Positions 46,289-55,614 of a stretch of 64,000 nucleotides of DNA are shown here, piece by piece (within the stretch, counting starts at the first letter, position 1; each line of letters begins with the position of its first letter). The stretch is from Acinetobacter guillouiae CIP 63.46 (GTDB lineage: Bacteria; Pseudomonadota; Gammaproteobacteria; Pseudomonadales; Moraxellaceae): positions 440,129 through 504,128 of the forward strand of contig NZ_KB849282.1 of NCBI RefSeq assembly GCF_000368145.1, in the 5' to 3' direction. A program made the position numbers and the translations under genes. Below the pieces are notes generated by a model. It was not told the DNA's origin and searched no databases. It worked only from the letters and a program-made list of their open reading frames with translations.

Positions 46289-49129
46289 ATGAGCGATAAG
46301 CAAACTTCTGAAAATGCAGTGGATTATAAAGCCACGCTAAACCTACCAGGTACTGAATTTGCAATGAAAGCAAATCTCGCAGTACGTGAAGCAAAATGGT
46401 TAGAAGAGTGGTATGCCGACAACATTTATCAGCAGATTCGTGCTTCGCGTATTGGCAAGAAAAAATATATTCTGCATGACGGTCCTCCATATGCAAATGG
46501 TTCATTGCATTTAGGTCATGTCGTCAATAAAGTTTTAAAAGACATTATTGTTAAAAGTCGCACTTTAGATGATTTTGACGCACCTTATGTTCCAGGTTGG
46601 GACTGTCATGGTCTACCAATCGAACTCAAAGTCGAAGAAAAAATCGGTAAAGTTGGCGTAAAAGTTGACGCATCGACTTTCCGTAAAGCCTGCCGTGAAT
46701 ATGCATATACTCAAGTCGAATTACAGAAAAAAGACTTTGTTCGTATGGGCGTGTTTGGAGATTGGGATAATCCATATCTCACCATGAACTTCAAACAAGA
46801 AGCAGATATTGTTCGCGCGCTCGGTGAAATTGCCAAAGCAGGCCATATCGAACCTGGTCTAAAACCAGTGAACTGGTGTATGGATTGTGGATCATCACTT
46901 GCTGAAGCAGAAGTGGAATATGAAGATAAAAAATCTGATGCAATTGATGTGGGTTTCGGTGTTGTAGATCTTGCTGATTTGTCTGCAAAAGTTGGTGTCA
47001 GCGTTAGTAATCCAACAGATATCGTGATTTGGACAACGACACCGTGGACATTACCCGCGAACCAAGCAGTTGCCTTACATGCAGATATTGCCTATCAATT
47101 GGTGGAAGTTCAGTCTGAGCGTGGTACACAAAACTTAATCTTAGCCAAAGATTTAGTTGAATCTGCATGTGAACGTTACAAACTTGAACAACCAAAAGTA
47201 TTGGCTGACTTTGTTGGTGCGACGCTCGAAAACTTACAATTACAACATCCATTGATTGTAGATCGTCAAGTACCTGTAATTTTAGGTGAACATGTCATCG
47301 CAACCAGTGGTACAGGTGCTGTGCATACTGCACCTGGACATGGTGTGGACGATTATAAAGTTGGCTTAATCTATAACTTAAAAGTAGAAAACCCTGTAAG
47401 TGGTAATGGTGTATATTTACCGACTGCGCCTCTTTTTGCAGGCGAGCACATTTATAAAGCCAATCCAAAAATTATTGAAGCATTAACAGATGCTGGCAAA
47501 CTCTGGGCGCATCTGCCAATTAAGCACAGTTACCCGCATTGCTGGCGTCATAAAACACCAATCATCTTCCGTGCAACCCCACAGTGGTTTATCAGCATGG
47601 ATGCGAATGGGTTACGCCAAGATGCTTTAAATGCAATTGAAAATGACATCGACTTTGTCCCTGATTGGGGTAAAAACCGTATCAAATCAATGATTGAAGG
47701 TCGCCCAGACTGGTGTATCTCTCGTCAACGGACTTGGGGTGTGCCGATTCCATTCTTTGTACATAAAGATACCAATGAATTGCACCCTCGTACCGCAGAG
47801 CTCATTGAAGATGTGGCGAAGCTCATCGAAAAAGAAGGCATTGATGGTTGGTATAATCGTGAAGCCAAAGCGTTTATCGGTGATGATGCTGAACAGTACA
47901 ATGCTGTTCGTGACACGCTCGATGTATGGTTTGACTCAGGTACAACGCACTATGCAGTATTGCGTGAACGTGCAGAACTGCAAGATCCAGCTGATTTATA
48001 TCTTGAAGGTTCTGACCAACATCGTGGCTGGTTCCAGTCTTCATTGCTCACGTCGATTGCGATCCATAAACGCGCACCTTATAAAGCCCTGCTTACGCAT
48101 GGTTTTACCGTGGATGAAAAAGGTCGTAAATTATCAAAATCATTGGGTAACTTTATCCCACTTGAAGACATCATCAAGCAGTTAGGTGCTGATGGTTTAC
48201 GTTTATATGTTGCATCAAGCGATTATCGTTATGAAATTGCCGCAAGTAACGAAATCTTTAGCCGTGTAAGTGACAGCTATCGTCGTATTCGTAATACTTT
48301 ACGTTTCTTATTGGCAAACTTGAACGGCTTTAAACCATCAACAGATGCGTTACCTGTAGACCAATTGATTGCATTGGATCAATACATCTTACAACGTGCA
48401 GCAGATGTACAGAAAACCATTCAACAAGCTTATGAAGATATGAACTTCCATGTCGTCACCAATGCTTTGACCAGTTTCTGTATCAATGATTTGGGTGGTT
48501 TCTATTTAGACATCATCAAAGACCGCCAATACACCACTAAAGCTGATTCAACAGCACGTCATTCTGCTCAAACCGCGTTGTATCATTTGGTTCAAGCCTT
48601 TGTTCGTTGGATGAGCCCTATCTTGAGCTTTACAGCACAAGAAGCGTGGCCATTGATTCCAGAGCAAACTGAAAAATATGTATTTACAGCGCATTGGTAT
48701 GATATTCCAGTGGCATCAAGCACCAACTTGATCTCTGAAGCAGATTGGCAAACCTTAATTGAAGTCAAATCTGCGGTTAATAAACAGATTGAGACAGCGC
48801 GTAATGCGAAATTAGTCGGTAGTAACCTGTCTGCTAAAGTTGAACTTTGGGCAAATACAGACCTACAAAACGTCTTGAAGCAATTGGGCGATGAGCTTCG
48901 TTTTGTCTTGATCACCTCTCAAGCAATTGTTTATGACTACGCTGAGCAAGGTGAAGCAACAGAGCTTGAAGGCCTACGTGTTAAAGTTTCTGCTGCTGAA
49001 GGCGAAAAATGTGCACGTTGCTGGCATGTCCTTCCAGATGTGAATACACATCATGCACATCCAGGGCTTTGTTCTCGTTGTATTATTAACCTTCCTACAG
49101 GTCAAGGTGAAGAGAGAAAATATGCCTAA
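46289..49129 (+). CDS. ileS: isoleucine-tRNA ligase
   Basis: Class I aminoacyl-tRNA synthetase of 946 residues. The HIGH-type motif is in GPPYANGSLHLGHVVNK (near residue 60), the KMSKS-type motif in KGRKLSKSLGN (near 610). The CP1 editing domain lies between them (GTGAVHTAPGHGVDDY). The C-terminal zinc site is CARCWHV...CSRC. The frame also starts at an ATG at 46277. The ATG at 46289 is preferred because MSDKQTSENAVDYKATLNLP matches usual N-termini. Its end overlaps the lspA start by eight bases. Confidence 0.97.
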   Translation: MSDKQTSENAVDYKATLNLPGTEFAMKANLAVREAKWLEEWYADNIYQQIRASRIGKKKYILHDGPPYANGSLHLGHVVNKVLKDIIVKSRTLDDFDAPYVPGWDCHGLPIELKVEEKIGKVGVKVDASTFRKACREYAYTQVELQKKDFVRMGVFGDWDNPYLTMNFKQEADIVRALGEIAKAGHIEPGLKPVNWCMDCGSSLAEAEVEYEDKKSDAIDVGFGVVDLADLSAKVGVSVSNPTDIVIWTTTPWTLPANQAVALHADIAYQLVEVQSERGTQNLILAKDLVESACERYKLEQPKVLADFVGATLENLQLQHPLIVDRQVPVILGEHVIATSGTGAVHTAPGHGVDDYKVGLIYNLKVENPVSGNGVYLPTAPLFAGEHIYKANPKIIEALTDAGKLWAHLPIKHSYPHCWRHKTPIIFRATPQWFISMDANGLRQDALNAIENDIDFVPDWGKNRIKSMIEGRPDWCISRQRTWGVPIPFFVHKDTNELHPRTAELIEDVAKLIEKEGIDGWYNREAKAFIGDDAEQYNAVRDTLDVWFDSGTTHYAVLRERAELQDPADLYLEGSDQHRGWFQSSLLTSIAIHKRAPYKALLTHGFTVDEKGRKLSKSLGNFIPLEDIIKQLGADGLRLYVASSDYRYEIAASNEIFSRVSDSYRRIRNTLRFLLANLNGFKPSTDALPVDQLIALDQYILQRAADVQKTIQQAYEDMNFHVVTNALTSFCINDLGGFYLDIIKDRQYTTKADSTARHSAQTALYHLVQAFVRWMSPILSFTAQEAWPLIPEQTEKYVFTAHWYDIPVASSTNLISEADWQTLIEVKSAVNKQIETARNAKLVGSNLSAKVELWANTDLQNVLKQLGDELRFVLITSQAIVYDYAEQGEATELEGLRVKVSAAEGEKCARCWHVLPDVNTHHAHPGLCSRCIINLPTGQGEERKYA

Positions 49130-49661
49130 TCCGCAAAATAAAAAGGGCTTATTACAGTTTTATCCGCATAATTTGATGTGGCTTGGACTTTCTGTCCTTG
49201 CCATTATCATTGACCAATGGACAAAAAATATTGCAAGTGCAGAGCTGACTTATGCTCAACCTGTACCTGTACTGCCCTTCTTAAATTGGACATTACTGCA
49301 TAATTACGGCGCAGCATTTAGCTTCTTGTCTGATGCGGGTGGTTGGCAGCATTATTTATTCACAGGCCTTGCAGGCGTTGTATCGATCATCTTTATTTTT
49401 TGGCTTATGCGTATGCCAAAAACCACGCTGATCTTACCTGCTGCAATCGCATTGATTCTTGGCGGCGCATTGGGGAATTTAATTGATCGTGTGACATTAG
49501 GTTATGTGGTCGATTTTATTCATTTGCATTACCAAGGCAGTAGTTTCCCTGCATTCAACATTGCCGATAGTGCGATCACTCTCGGTACGATTTTATTGTT
49601 AATTGATACCTTCTTTTTAGAAAAGCATCGTATTCAACGTGCGGAAGCGCAAAATGACTGA
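49122..49661 (+). CDS. lspA: lipoprotein signal peptidase (signal peptidase II)
   Basis: Inner-membrane aspartyl protease of 179 residues that cleaves lipoprotein signal peptides at the lipobox. Four helices are visible. Catalytic aspartates are in GNLIDRVTLGYVVDF and FNIADSAITLG. NYGAAFSFL is another conserved motif. The ATG at 49122 overlaps the end of ileS by eight bases. AAGAGAG upstream, inside ileS, is the ribosome site. The window contains several lipoproteins (BamC, RND adaptor, M23, 22116) that it would process. Confidence 0.97.
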   Translation: MPNPQNKKGLLQFYPHNLMWLGLSVLAIIIDQWTKNIASAELTYAQPVPVLPFLNWTLLHNYGAAFSFLSDAGGWQHYLFTGLAGVVSIIFIFWLMRMPKTTLILPAAIALILGGALGNLIDRVTLGYVVDFIHLHYQGSSFPAFNIADSAITLGTILLLIDTFFLEKHRIQRAEAQND

Positions 49662-50139
49662 ACAAATGATTAACCCCAATGACGAAACGCGTGTTGCGGA
49701 TGGCTCAAAAGTAGAACTGCATTTTTCTGTTGCTATCGAAAGTGGTGTTGAAATTGATAACACACGTAGCCGTGAAGAGCCTGTAAGCTTAGTGATCGGG
49801 GATGGCAGTTTATTGCCAGGTTTTGAAAAAGCCTTATTTGGTCTTCGTGCAGGTGACCGTCGTACTGTTAGCCTTCCACCAGAAGATGCTTTCGGTCCGT
49901 GGAATTCTGAAAATGTGCAAAAATTCGATACAGTAAAATTCGAACAACGTCCTGTTGAAGGCCACATGATTGAGTTTGAAGACAAAGCCAAACAAAGTCT
50001 ATTTGGCGTGGTTAAAACTGTCGGTGAAGATATCACTGAAGTGGATTTCAACCATCCACTCGCAGGTAAAAATATCACTTTTGAAGTAGAAATCTTCAAA
50101 GTTACTCCTGTGGGTCAACAAGGTGTGAAAATTATGTAA
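49654..50139 (+). CDS. fkpB: FKBP-type peptidyl-prolyl isomerase
   Basis: SlyD/FkpB-like isomerase of 161 residues. VELHFSVAIESGVEIDNTRS, DGSLLPGFEKALFGLRAGD and NHPLAGKNITFEVEI are typical of the family, with an inserted flap of about 50 residues between. Unlike SlyD it has no His/Cys-rich tail. It overlaps the end of lspA by eight bases, ending the ribF-ileS-lspA-fkpB run. A UUCG-loop terminator follows. Confidence 0.94.
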   Translation: MTEQMINPNDETRVADGSKVELHFSVAIESGVEIDNTRSREEPVSLVIGDGSLLPGFEKALFGLRAGDRRTVSLPPEDAFGPWNSENVQKFDTVKFEQRPVEGHMIEFEDKAKQSLFGVVKTVGEDITEVDFNHPLAGKNITFEVEIFKVTPVGQQGVKIM

Positions 50140-50160
50140 GCCTTTGCTTATATAATATTT

Positions 50161-50184
50161 AAAGCTCCTTCGGGAGCTTTTTTA
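50161..50184. terminator. UUCG-loop terminator after fkpB
   Basis: AAAGCTCC (50161-50168) pairs with GGAGCTTT (50173-50180) around the stable TTCG tetraloop, followed by further Ts. It lies between convergent genes. Confidence 0.9.
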
Positions 50185-50211
50185 TTGATACAAATACCCA
50201 CTTCAAAAAGG

Positions 50212-50901
50212 TCAAGACAAAGCAAAATCCACAGCAGCTTGCACATGGATCGACGTTGTATCAAACAGCGGAACAGAAAACTGAGTGTCTCCAATGAGCA
50301 TACAAATTTCTGTACATCCCAAAATAATGCCTTCAGCACCCTCTAATATTAGCTGCTCAACAATATGGATGTATTTCTGACGAGATTCTTCCTTGATCAC
50401 ACCTAAACACAATTCATCATAAATAATATTGTGAACCATCTGTCGATGCGCTTGGTTAGGCACCAGTACATTGATGCCTTGTTCTTCTAACCGATGCTTA
50501 TAGAAGTCTTGTTCCATGGTAAATTGAGTACCTAACAAACCGACTTTGCCAATGTTCTGATTTAAAACTTCTTTTGCTGTTGCATCAGCGATATGAATAA
50601 ATGGAACTGAGACCGAGCTTTCAATAGCAGAAGCAACTTTATGCATGGTATTGGTACACAGTAAAATCCCTTCTGCCCCTGCTTTCTCCAACTGAATTGC
50701 CTTCTCTGTTAAATACAGTGCTGCATCGTCCCATAAACCTTGACGCTGTAATATTTCTATCTCAGCGAAATCAACACTGATTAAAACAATTTTTGCAGAG
50801 TGTAATTTTCCTAATTTTTGTTGAACGCTTTTATTCAGTTGTTGATAGTACAAGTCTGTAGATTCCCAACTCATTCCACCTAATAAACCAATCGTTTTCA
50901 C
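50212..50901 (-). CDS. aspartate/glutamate racemase family protein
   Basis: PLP-independent racemase of 229 residues. The two catalytic cysteines sit in LLCTNTMHKVA (near residue 80) and LGCTEICMLIG (near 193). LLGGMSWESTDLYYQQLN is the classical start of the YgeA/aspartate-racemase branch. The start codon is GTG. It diverges from a LysR regulator, which is the likely controller. It would interconvert L- and D-amino acids. The preferred substrate is unknown. Confidence 0.9.
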   Translation of the reverse strand: MKTIGLLGGMSWESTDLYYQQLNKSVQQKLGKLHSAKIVLISVDFAEIEILQRQGLWDDAALYLTEKAIQLEKAGAEGILLCTNTMHKVASAIESSVSVPFIHIADATAKEVLNQNIGKVGLLGTQFTMEQDFYKHRLEEQGINVLVPNQAHRQMVHNIIYDELCLGVIKEESRQKYIHIVEQLILEGAEGIILGCTEICMLIGDTQFSVPLFDTTSIHVQAAVDFALS

Positions 50902-51210
50902 TTTTTTTGCTCGCTTAGAATTCTCATCTTTTCTAGGGTGTTTTGATATTTCATAAATGGTTTGCGTTGTAAACTCAAATTGGGCAAGTCAGGCATATGA
51001 TCAATATCAATCAAGTTACTTTTGTTTCAAACTCTATATATTTTCCAATACAAGCACTTTAAATACCCAGTGACTATCGTACGATATCGTCGTGATCAAG
51101 CCTTCATTGTTTCAATTTAAATCTCGTCTTCCTCATCGCTGAAACAATCTACACGATATCGCATATTTGTATGATTATTCAGCTATACTTTGATCTCATT
51201 TCAGCTCTTT
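50902..51210. promoter_or_regulatory. divergent promoter region with two ACGATATCG sites
   Basis: The 309-base gap between the racemase and LysR genes has no coding potential. A palindrome ACGATATCGT (51081-51090) and a second ACGATATCG (51153-51161) are the only obvious repeated motifs. They are candidate binding sites for the LysR protein. Confidence 0.45.
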
Positions 51211-52125
51211 ATGATTCGTATGCGCCTAGACTTCTTCGATTTGCAACTGTTTATCAATATCGTGGACACAGGAAGCCTCACCAAAGGCGCAGAACGCTCG
51301 TCGATTTCACTACAGGCAGCCAGTGAACGTATTAAAAAACTCGAACAACAATATGCCACAAGCCTTTTTACCCGGCATGCCTCTGGGGTCAAACTCACAA
51401 TTGCAGGTCAAACTTTTGCAGAACAGGCTTTACGTCTAATACAACAAAGTAAACAGCTTGAACAAGCGATGTCACCCTTCGCAAAAGGTCTAAGCACACA
51501 GATGACTTTGTGGTGTAATTCATCTGCACAAAGTGAATATCTGCCCTTATTACTTCCTCAGTATTTAGTTGAAAACCCCCATATTCAGATTGATCTACAG
51601 GAAGCTGAAAGTAATGAAATTATTCAGACCCTTGAAAAAGGCAATGCAAAAATCGGCTTAATTTCGAGCTTTTTTAATGCACATCAATTACAAACTTTAG
51701 CCTTTTCAGATGATCCGTTAGTGCTGATTTGTCCATCAAATCATGAATTAAGCGAGCGAACAGAGCTCAGACTGGTCGATACTCTGAACTATGCCTTTGT
51801 GGGTTTAATGCAATATCACTCTCTACAGCAGTCGATTGAAAACCAAGCCAAATTGCTCAATTGTGCAATTCAGTATCGTTTAAGATTGCCAAATTTTGCT
51901 GCGATCGCTCAAGTGGTTGCAAGTGGTGTCGGCATTGCCATTATGCCCAAACGGGCAGCAATGCGACTCAATCAACTCTATGCATTTGATCAGATTGAGC
52001 TGGTTGGAGAATGGGCAAAACGCCAACTACAATTGGCTGCTCAAAATTTTGATGAACTTCCAACAGCGTATCAACACTTTGCCCAATTCTTAATTTCACA
52101 AAAATCGAAACTGATTTTAGCTTAA
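51211..52125 (+). CDS. LysR-family transcriptional regulator
   Basis: Regulator of about 304 residues. The helix-turn-helix is near the N-terminus (LQLFINIVDTGSLTKGAERS, then LQAASERIKKLEQQYATSLF), followed by a LysR substrate domain. Start codons at 51190 (TTG), 51211 and 51220 are all possible. 51211 is used because 51190 adds an atypical tail. It is divergent from the Asp/Glu racemase. LysR genes of this type often control neighbouring amino-acid or TauE/SafE genes, and both are adjacent here. Confidence 0.9.
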   Translation: MIRMRLDFFDLQLFINIVDTGSLTKGAERSSISLQAASERIKKLEQQYATSLFTRHASGVKLTIAGQTFAEQALRLIQQSKQLEQAMSPFAKGLSTQMTLWCNSSAQSEYLPLLLPQYLVENPHIQIDLQEAESNEIIQTLEKGNAKIGLISSFFNAHQLQTLAFSDDPLVLICPSNHELSERTELRLVDTLNYAFVGLMQYHSLQQSIENQAKLLNCAIQYRLRLPNFAAIAQVVASGVGIAIMPKRAAMRLNQLYAFDQIELVGEWAKRQLQLAAQNFDELPTAYQHFAQFLISQKSKLILA

Positions 52126-52265
52126 AGACTTAAGCACCACGCTGATATTGATTTTTAAAACTAACTAAATCGCTATCATCTGCTTTGATTTTTTCAGTTT
52201 ACCCAATATGGTCATAGCTTCACATTTGCGGAAAGCGTGATTAAACGACCATTTAAGTCCACGAA

Positions 52266-53009
52266 TTAGATCACACCAAATTGATGCAATACCGAATATA
52301 AGCCAAAAATCACCAAGCCACAGAAGAAAACTTTACGAAATTTTTGCTCTGGAATACGATAACGAATTTTTGTTCCCACCCACATTCCTATTAATGCAGG
52401 CACCAAAGCAATAAGAGATAACTGATAATCAATTGGCGTATCTTCAACAGGATTTTGATGTAAGAAAACAGCAAGGCACAGTGTTGAAACGGTAAATGCT
52501 AAACCTAAAGATTGAACCAAATCATCACGCTTTAACTGCAAAGATTGTAAATAAGGGACCACAGGAATCACCACCACTCCCGTGGCAACAGTTAAAGCAC
52601 CGCCTAAATATCCAATGATTGGCGAAAGCCATTTTTCATGCGGTGCAAGATTTGGCATACGTTTGGAAAACAAACCATAGAGTCCATACAATGCCAGCAT
52701 TCCCCCCAGTAATGCTTCACTATGAAAACCACCACTAGAGTGCCCTAAAGTTGGGAAAACACTCCAAATTGAACCGATCATAATCCCCAATAATAAGGGA
52801 TAAAAACGGCGAACCAACCGCCATACATGACCTTCAGCAAACAATTGCCAAAAGTTGGTCACCATAGATGGAATGATCAATAAAGTTGCGGCTTGGAATG
52901 GGCTAATCACAAGGCTTAAAAGTCCCATTGAAACGGCAGGCAAGCCGAGACCAATTGTGCCTTTAATCATGCCTGCAATTGCAAATACACCAATTACAAA
53001 TCCCATCAT
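52266..53009 (-). CDS. TauE/SafE-family permease
   Basis: Membrane protein of 247 residues with about eight hydrophobic helices. GMIKGTIGLGLPAVSMGLLS near residue 13 and GGALTVATGVVVIPVVPYLQ near 135 are the paired inverted-repeat signatures of the family. These carriers export sulfite, sulfoacetate or other organic anions. The stop faces the LysR gene. No sulfonate-metabolism gene is adjacent, so the substrate is unknown. Confidence 0.88.
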   Translation of the reverse strand: MMGFVIGVFAIAGMIKGTIGLGLPAVSMGLLSLVISPFQAATLLIIPSMVTNFWQLFAEGHVWRLVRRFYPLLLGIMIGSIWSVFPTLGHSSGGFHSEALLGGMLALYGLYGLFSKRMPNLAPHEKWLSPIIGYLGGALTVATGVVVIPVVPYLQSLQLKRDDLVQSLGLAFTVSTLCLAVFLHQNPVEDTPIDYQLSLIALVPALIGMWVGTKIRYRIPEQKFRKVFFCGLVIFGLYSVLHQFGVI

Positions 53010-53218
53010 GTCCGTTTTACCTCAATATTCTGAGGCAATCCTACGCCAAAGCTTTGCTTTGAAATATCACTGTTTTTAGGATAGAGCCTCAAGCAATAAT
53101 TGAGGCTTGATGTTGAGTGTTTTGGTTAAGCGTCTAAGAAAAGAATTTACGATCATTTTACGTTACTCAAGTAAGCAAGCTTTCTATAATTTTTTTACCT
53201 CATTTGGATCTATTCACA

Positions 53219-54616
53219 ATGAATATGTCGCTTGCCAGTTCTACAAAAATATTCCCCACAGCACTGATCTTAGAAAATCAGGGCATGCATGATTTCAACA
53301 AAGAAATTCAACAATATTTAGAAGATTATCCAGAGACCCAGTTTATTGATATCTGCTTACATGATCTCAATGGTCATCTTCGTGGTAAGCGTATTGAAGT
53401 AAATGCCCTCCACCAATTGCAGAAAGGCTGTTACTTTCCGTTGTCTATTTATGCGATGAGCTTGGATGGTCAAGTGGTTGAAGAAAGTGGGCTGGGGAAA
53501 TATATTGGTGAACCCGATCGCTTATGTATGCCCGTCTTGGGCAGTCTAAAGCCTTGTGCAGATCAACCCAATCAGCATGCCCAACTGCTATTAACCATGA
53601 AATCCGATGATGGTTCAGATTGTGTGATTGAGCCTCGCAATATATTAAAAAGAATTTTATTGACACTGCATCAGATGCACTATTTTCCAATGATGGCCGG
53701 TGAAATCGAATTTTATTTGTCTAAAAATATCCAAGATGCCCCGTTTTCTCCCCAATCTGATCCGCTTTCAACCCAATGTTTCGATGTCGATACTCCGCAT
53801 AATTTTCAAACTGTCATTCAACAAATTGAATTAGAAGCAAAACGACAAAATATTGATTTAACAGGTGTTGTAGCTGAAAGTGCTTCTGGACAATTTGAAT
53901 TGAATATTCAGCACAGTGACAACATTTTAAAACTGTGTGATGACATCATGAGTATTAAACGAATGATTCGTCAAATTGCGATGCAACATGGTTTAAAAGC
54001 CAGTTTTATGGCGAAACCAAATATGGCTAAAGCAGGCAGTGGCATGCACTTTCATATGAGCATACGCAACCAATGGCAAGACAATCTTTTTAAAATAGAT
54101 CAGTTAAAAAATCCAAACCCCATCATGCACAAAGTGATTGCAGGTTTACTTGACTTAATGCCCGCATCCATGGCTATTTTAGCACCCAATATTAACGCAT
54201 TTCGCAGATTCCAACTTGGCAATCATGTTCCACTAGAAGCCAATTGGGGCTTCAATAATCGTAATGTTGCGATTCGCATCCCTTGTTCAGATCAGGACAA
54301 TCAACGCTTGGAATATCGTGTTGCGGGTGCAGACGTCAACCCTTATTTGTGTGTTGCAACCATTCTGACAGGTGTACTGCATGGCTTACATGCATCACTG
54401 GATTTACCTCAATCAATCCAACAAGTAAAAGTGATCAACTCACAGCATTTCTTACCCTCTCATCAGCTTGAAGCACTGCAATTATTTGAAAAACATACAG
54501 TCTTTAAACAATATTTTGGTTCAGATTTTATCCAATTATGGTGTGCATGTAAAAAATTTGAATATCAATCTGTCATCAATAAAATCACAAATGCAGAATT
54601 GGAATGGGGCATATAA
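53219..54616 (+). CDS. puuA: glutamine-synthetase-family ligase, PuuA-like
   Basis: Ligase of 465 residues resembling gamma-glutamylputrescine synthetase (PuuA) from end to end: YLEDYPETQFIDICLHDLNG, RGKRIEV, GEPDRLCMPVLGSLKP, AESASGQFELNIQHSDN, MAKPNMAKAGSGMHFHMS, and EYRVAGADVNPYLCVA. The metal- and ATP-binding Glu, His and Arg residues of glutamine synthetase are present. The start is uncertain among ATGs at 53219, 53225 and 53285. The first gives a length close to PuuA (472). Other puu genes are absent here, so the acceptor amine could differ and the symbol is provisional. Confidence 0.85.
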   Translation: MNMSLASSTKIFPTALILENQGMHDFNKEIQQYLEDYPETQFIDICLHDLNGHLRGKRIEVNALHQLQKGCYFPLSIYAMSLDGQVVEESGLGKYIGEPDRLCMPVLGSLKPCADQPNQHAQLLLTMKSDDGSDCVIEPRNILKRILLTLHQMHYFPMMAGEIEFYLSKNIQDAPFSPQSDPLSTQCFDVDTPHNFQTVIQQIELEAKRQNIDLTGVVAESASGQFELNIQHSDNILKLCDDIMSIKRMIRQIAMQHGLKASFMAKPNMAKAGSGMHFHMSIRNQWQDNLFKIDQLKNPNPIMHKVIAGLLDLMPASMAILAPNINAFRRFQLGNHVPLEANWGFNNRNVAIRIPCSDQDNQRLEYRVAGADVNPYLCVATILTGVLHGLHASLDLPQSIQQVKVINSQHFLPSHQLEALQLFEKHTVFKQYFGSDFIQLWCACKKFEYQSVINKITNAELEWGI

Positions 54617-54647
54617 AGGGCTAATTCAAGAATGAAAATGCCTAAAT

Positions 54648-54974
54648 CAAAATATAGTCAACTTGTCAAAAACGCATACACAAGAATATAATTTCTCTTA
54701 ATTGATATCTTTAATTAAATCAATTATATGGGAAAATAAATTGTTTGATTATAAAAAACGTTCATTGCCACATTTTGCTTTGAAAGTTTGAATAAGTTTG
54801 TGTAGGCGATGCCTAACTTTTCAGAGATGAAAAGTAACAAAAATCTTCTGTTGGATGAGAGGTACGTCCTGTACCTCCATCCAACGGCGACATCCATGTC
54901 GCCCCACGATAGGATAACCATCTATGATTCAAAAGTACAAAAAACGAATTGATAACCAATAGTTTCTAAGAGTT
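54648..54974 (+). repeat. dispersed structured repeat, copy 3 (full length)
   Basis: Reference copy of about 327 bases. Order: AACGCATACACAAGAATATAAT block, AT-rich middle, TAGGC-GAT-GCCTA hairpin (54803-54815), CTTTTCA-GAGA-TGAAAAG hairpin (54817-54834), a long hairpin at 54850-54885 with GTTGGATG/CATCCAAC outer and GAGGTAC/GTACCTC inner stems around a bulged A, GGCGACATCCATGTCGCC hairpin (54886-54903), then CTATGATTCAAAAGTAC. It lies in the 569-base gap after the PuuA-like gene. A leftward frame (54724-54921) crosses it but is broken in copy 2. No target-site duplication was recognised. Confidence 0.9.
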
Positions 54975-55081
54975 GATACAAGAACATAAGTTCATTTATG
55001 ATCAATGACTTGATGCAAATCATTTATATGAATAATTAGGTGGTTTGGCTATAGTATGATGATCATAAATTAACAATGATC

Positions 55082-55115
55082 AATAAAAAAATCCCTTTTA
55101 TATAAAAGGGATTTT
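55082..55115 (-). terminator. rho-independent terminator of the 55186-55563 gene
   Basis: A 13-bp stem, AAAATCCCTTTTA (55088-55100) with TAAAAGGGATTTT (55103-55115), runs leftward into a T-run. It is about 70 bases past the stop of the leftward exported-protein gene. Confidence 0.8.
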
Positions 55116-55185
55116 AAGCAGCTTAGACTGAATTGCGTTAAAGCTGATTATGCTTTAAGTATTGAAATAAATAACAGTTTAGAAA

Positions 55186-55563
55186 CTATTTACACACGAC
55201 TTTAAAAAATGCCAGATTAATTTCATCATCATCAATATCACTTGGATCTGAATCTTGCGGATCGCTATTGATCAATTGACCATTTTTTTTATAATCTTCA
55301 ACCAAAGTGATATTTGTCGTACGATCAGCACATTGGTCTAAATTATGAGAAAGTGTATAGTCACCTTTTTTCATATCCAGTTCTTCACTGTCTGCATCAG
55401 CAACAAACTTAGCCCAATAATTTACCGTTTTGTCTTTTTTCACAATACGATCGGTGTCTAGATAAAAACTACCATCCTCATCTTTGACAATAAATTTCCA
55501 ATTTTCTGCAAGTGCATACTGACTCAACATTGTTGTAATGCAGATTAAAATAATTTTTTTCAT
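55186..55563 (-). CDS. exported small protein (surface-adhesin-E-like) of unknown function
   Basis: Protein of 125 residues with a signal peptide ending YALA. The mature domain has alternating strands (WKFIVKDEDGSFYLDTDRIV, VNYWAKFVAD) and a Cys pair (CADRTTNITL and the C-terminal VVCK). It resembles the small beta domain annotated as surface-adhesin protein E-like in Acinetobacter and Haemophilus. That is by pattern only. It is periplasmic or outer-membrane associated and monocistronic with its own terminator. Confidence 0.68.
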   Translation of the reverse strand: MKKIILICITTMLSQYALAENWKFIVKDEDGSFYLDTDRIVKKDKTVNYWAKFVADADSEELDMKKGDYTLSHNLDQCADRTTNITLVEDYKKNGQLINSDPQDSDPSDIDDDEINLAFFKVVCK

Positions 55564-55614
55564 ACCGTTCTCTAAAATAAATATTTTTATGGTGAAATTG
55601 AAATCACATCACCA

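Noticed and set aside
46791-48915. Open frames on both strands within ileS, including one of 163 codons
   Set aside because: All lie inside a complete ileS with every signature motif.
54724-54921. Leftward 65-codon frame across repeat copy 3
   Set aside because: The equivalent frame in copy 2 has several stops, while the hairpins are conserved. The signal is structural, not coding.
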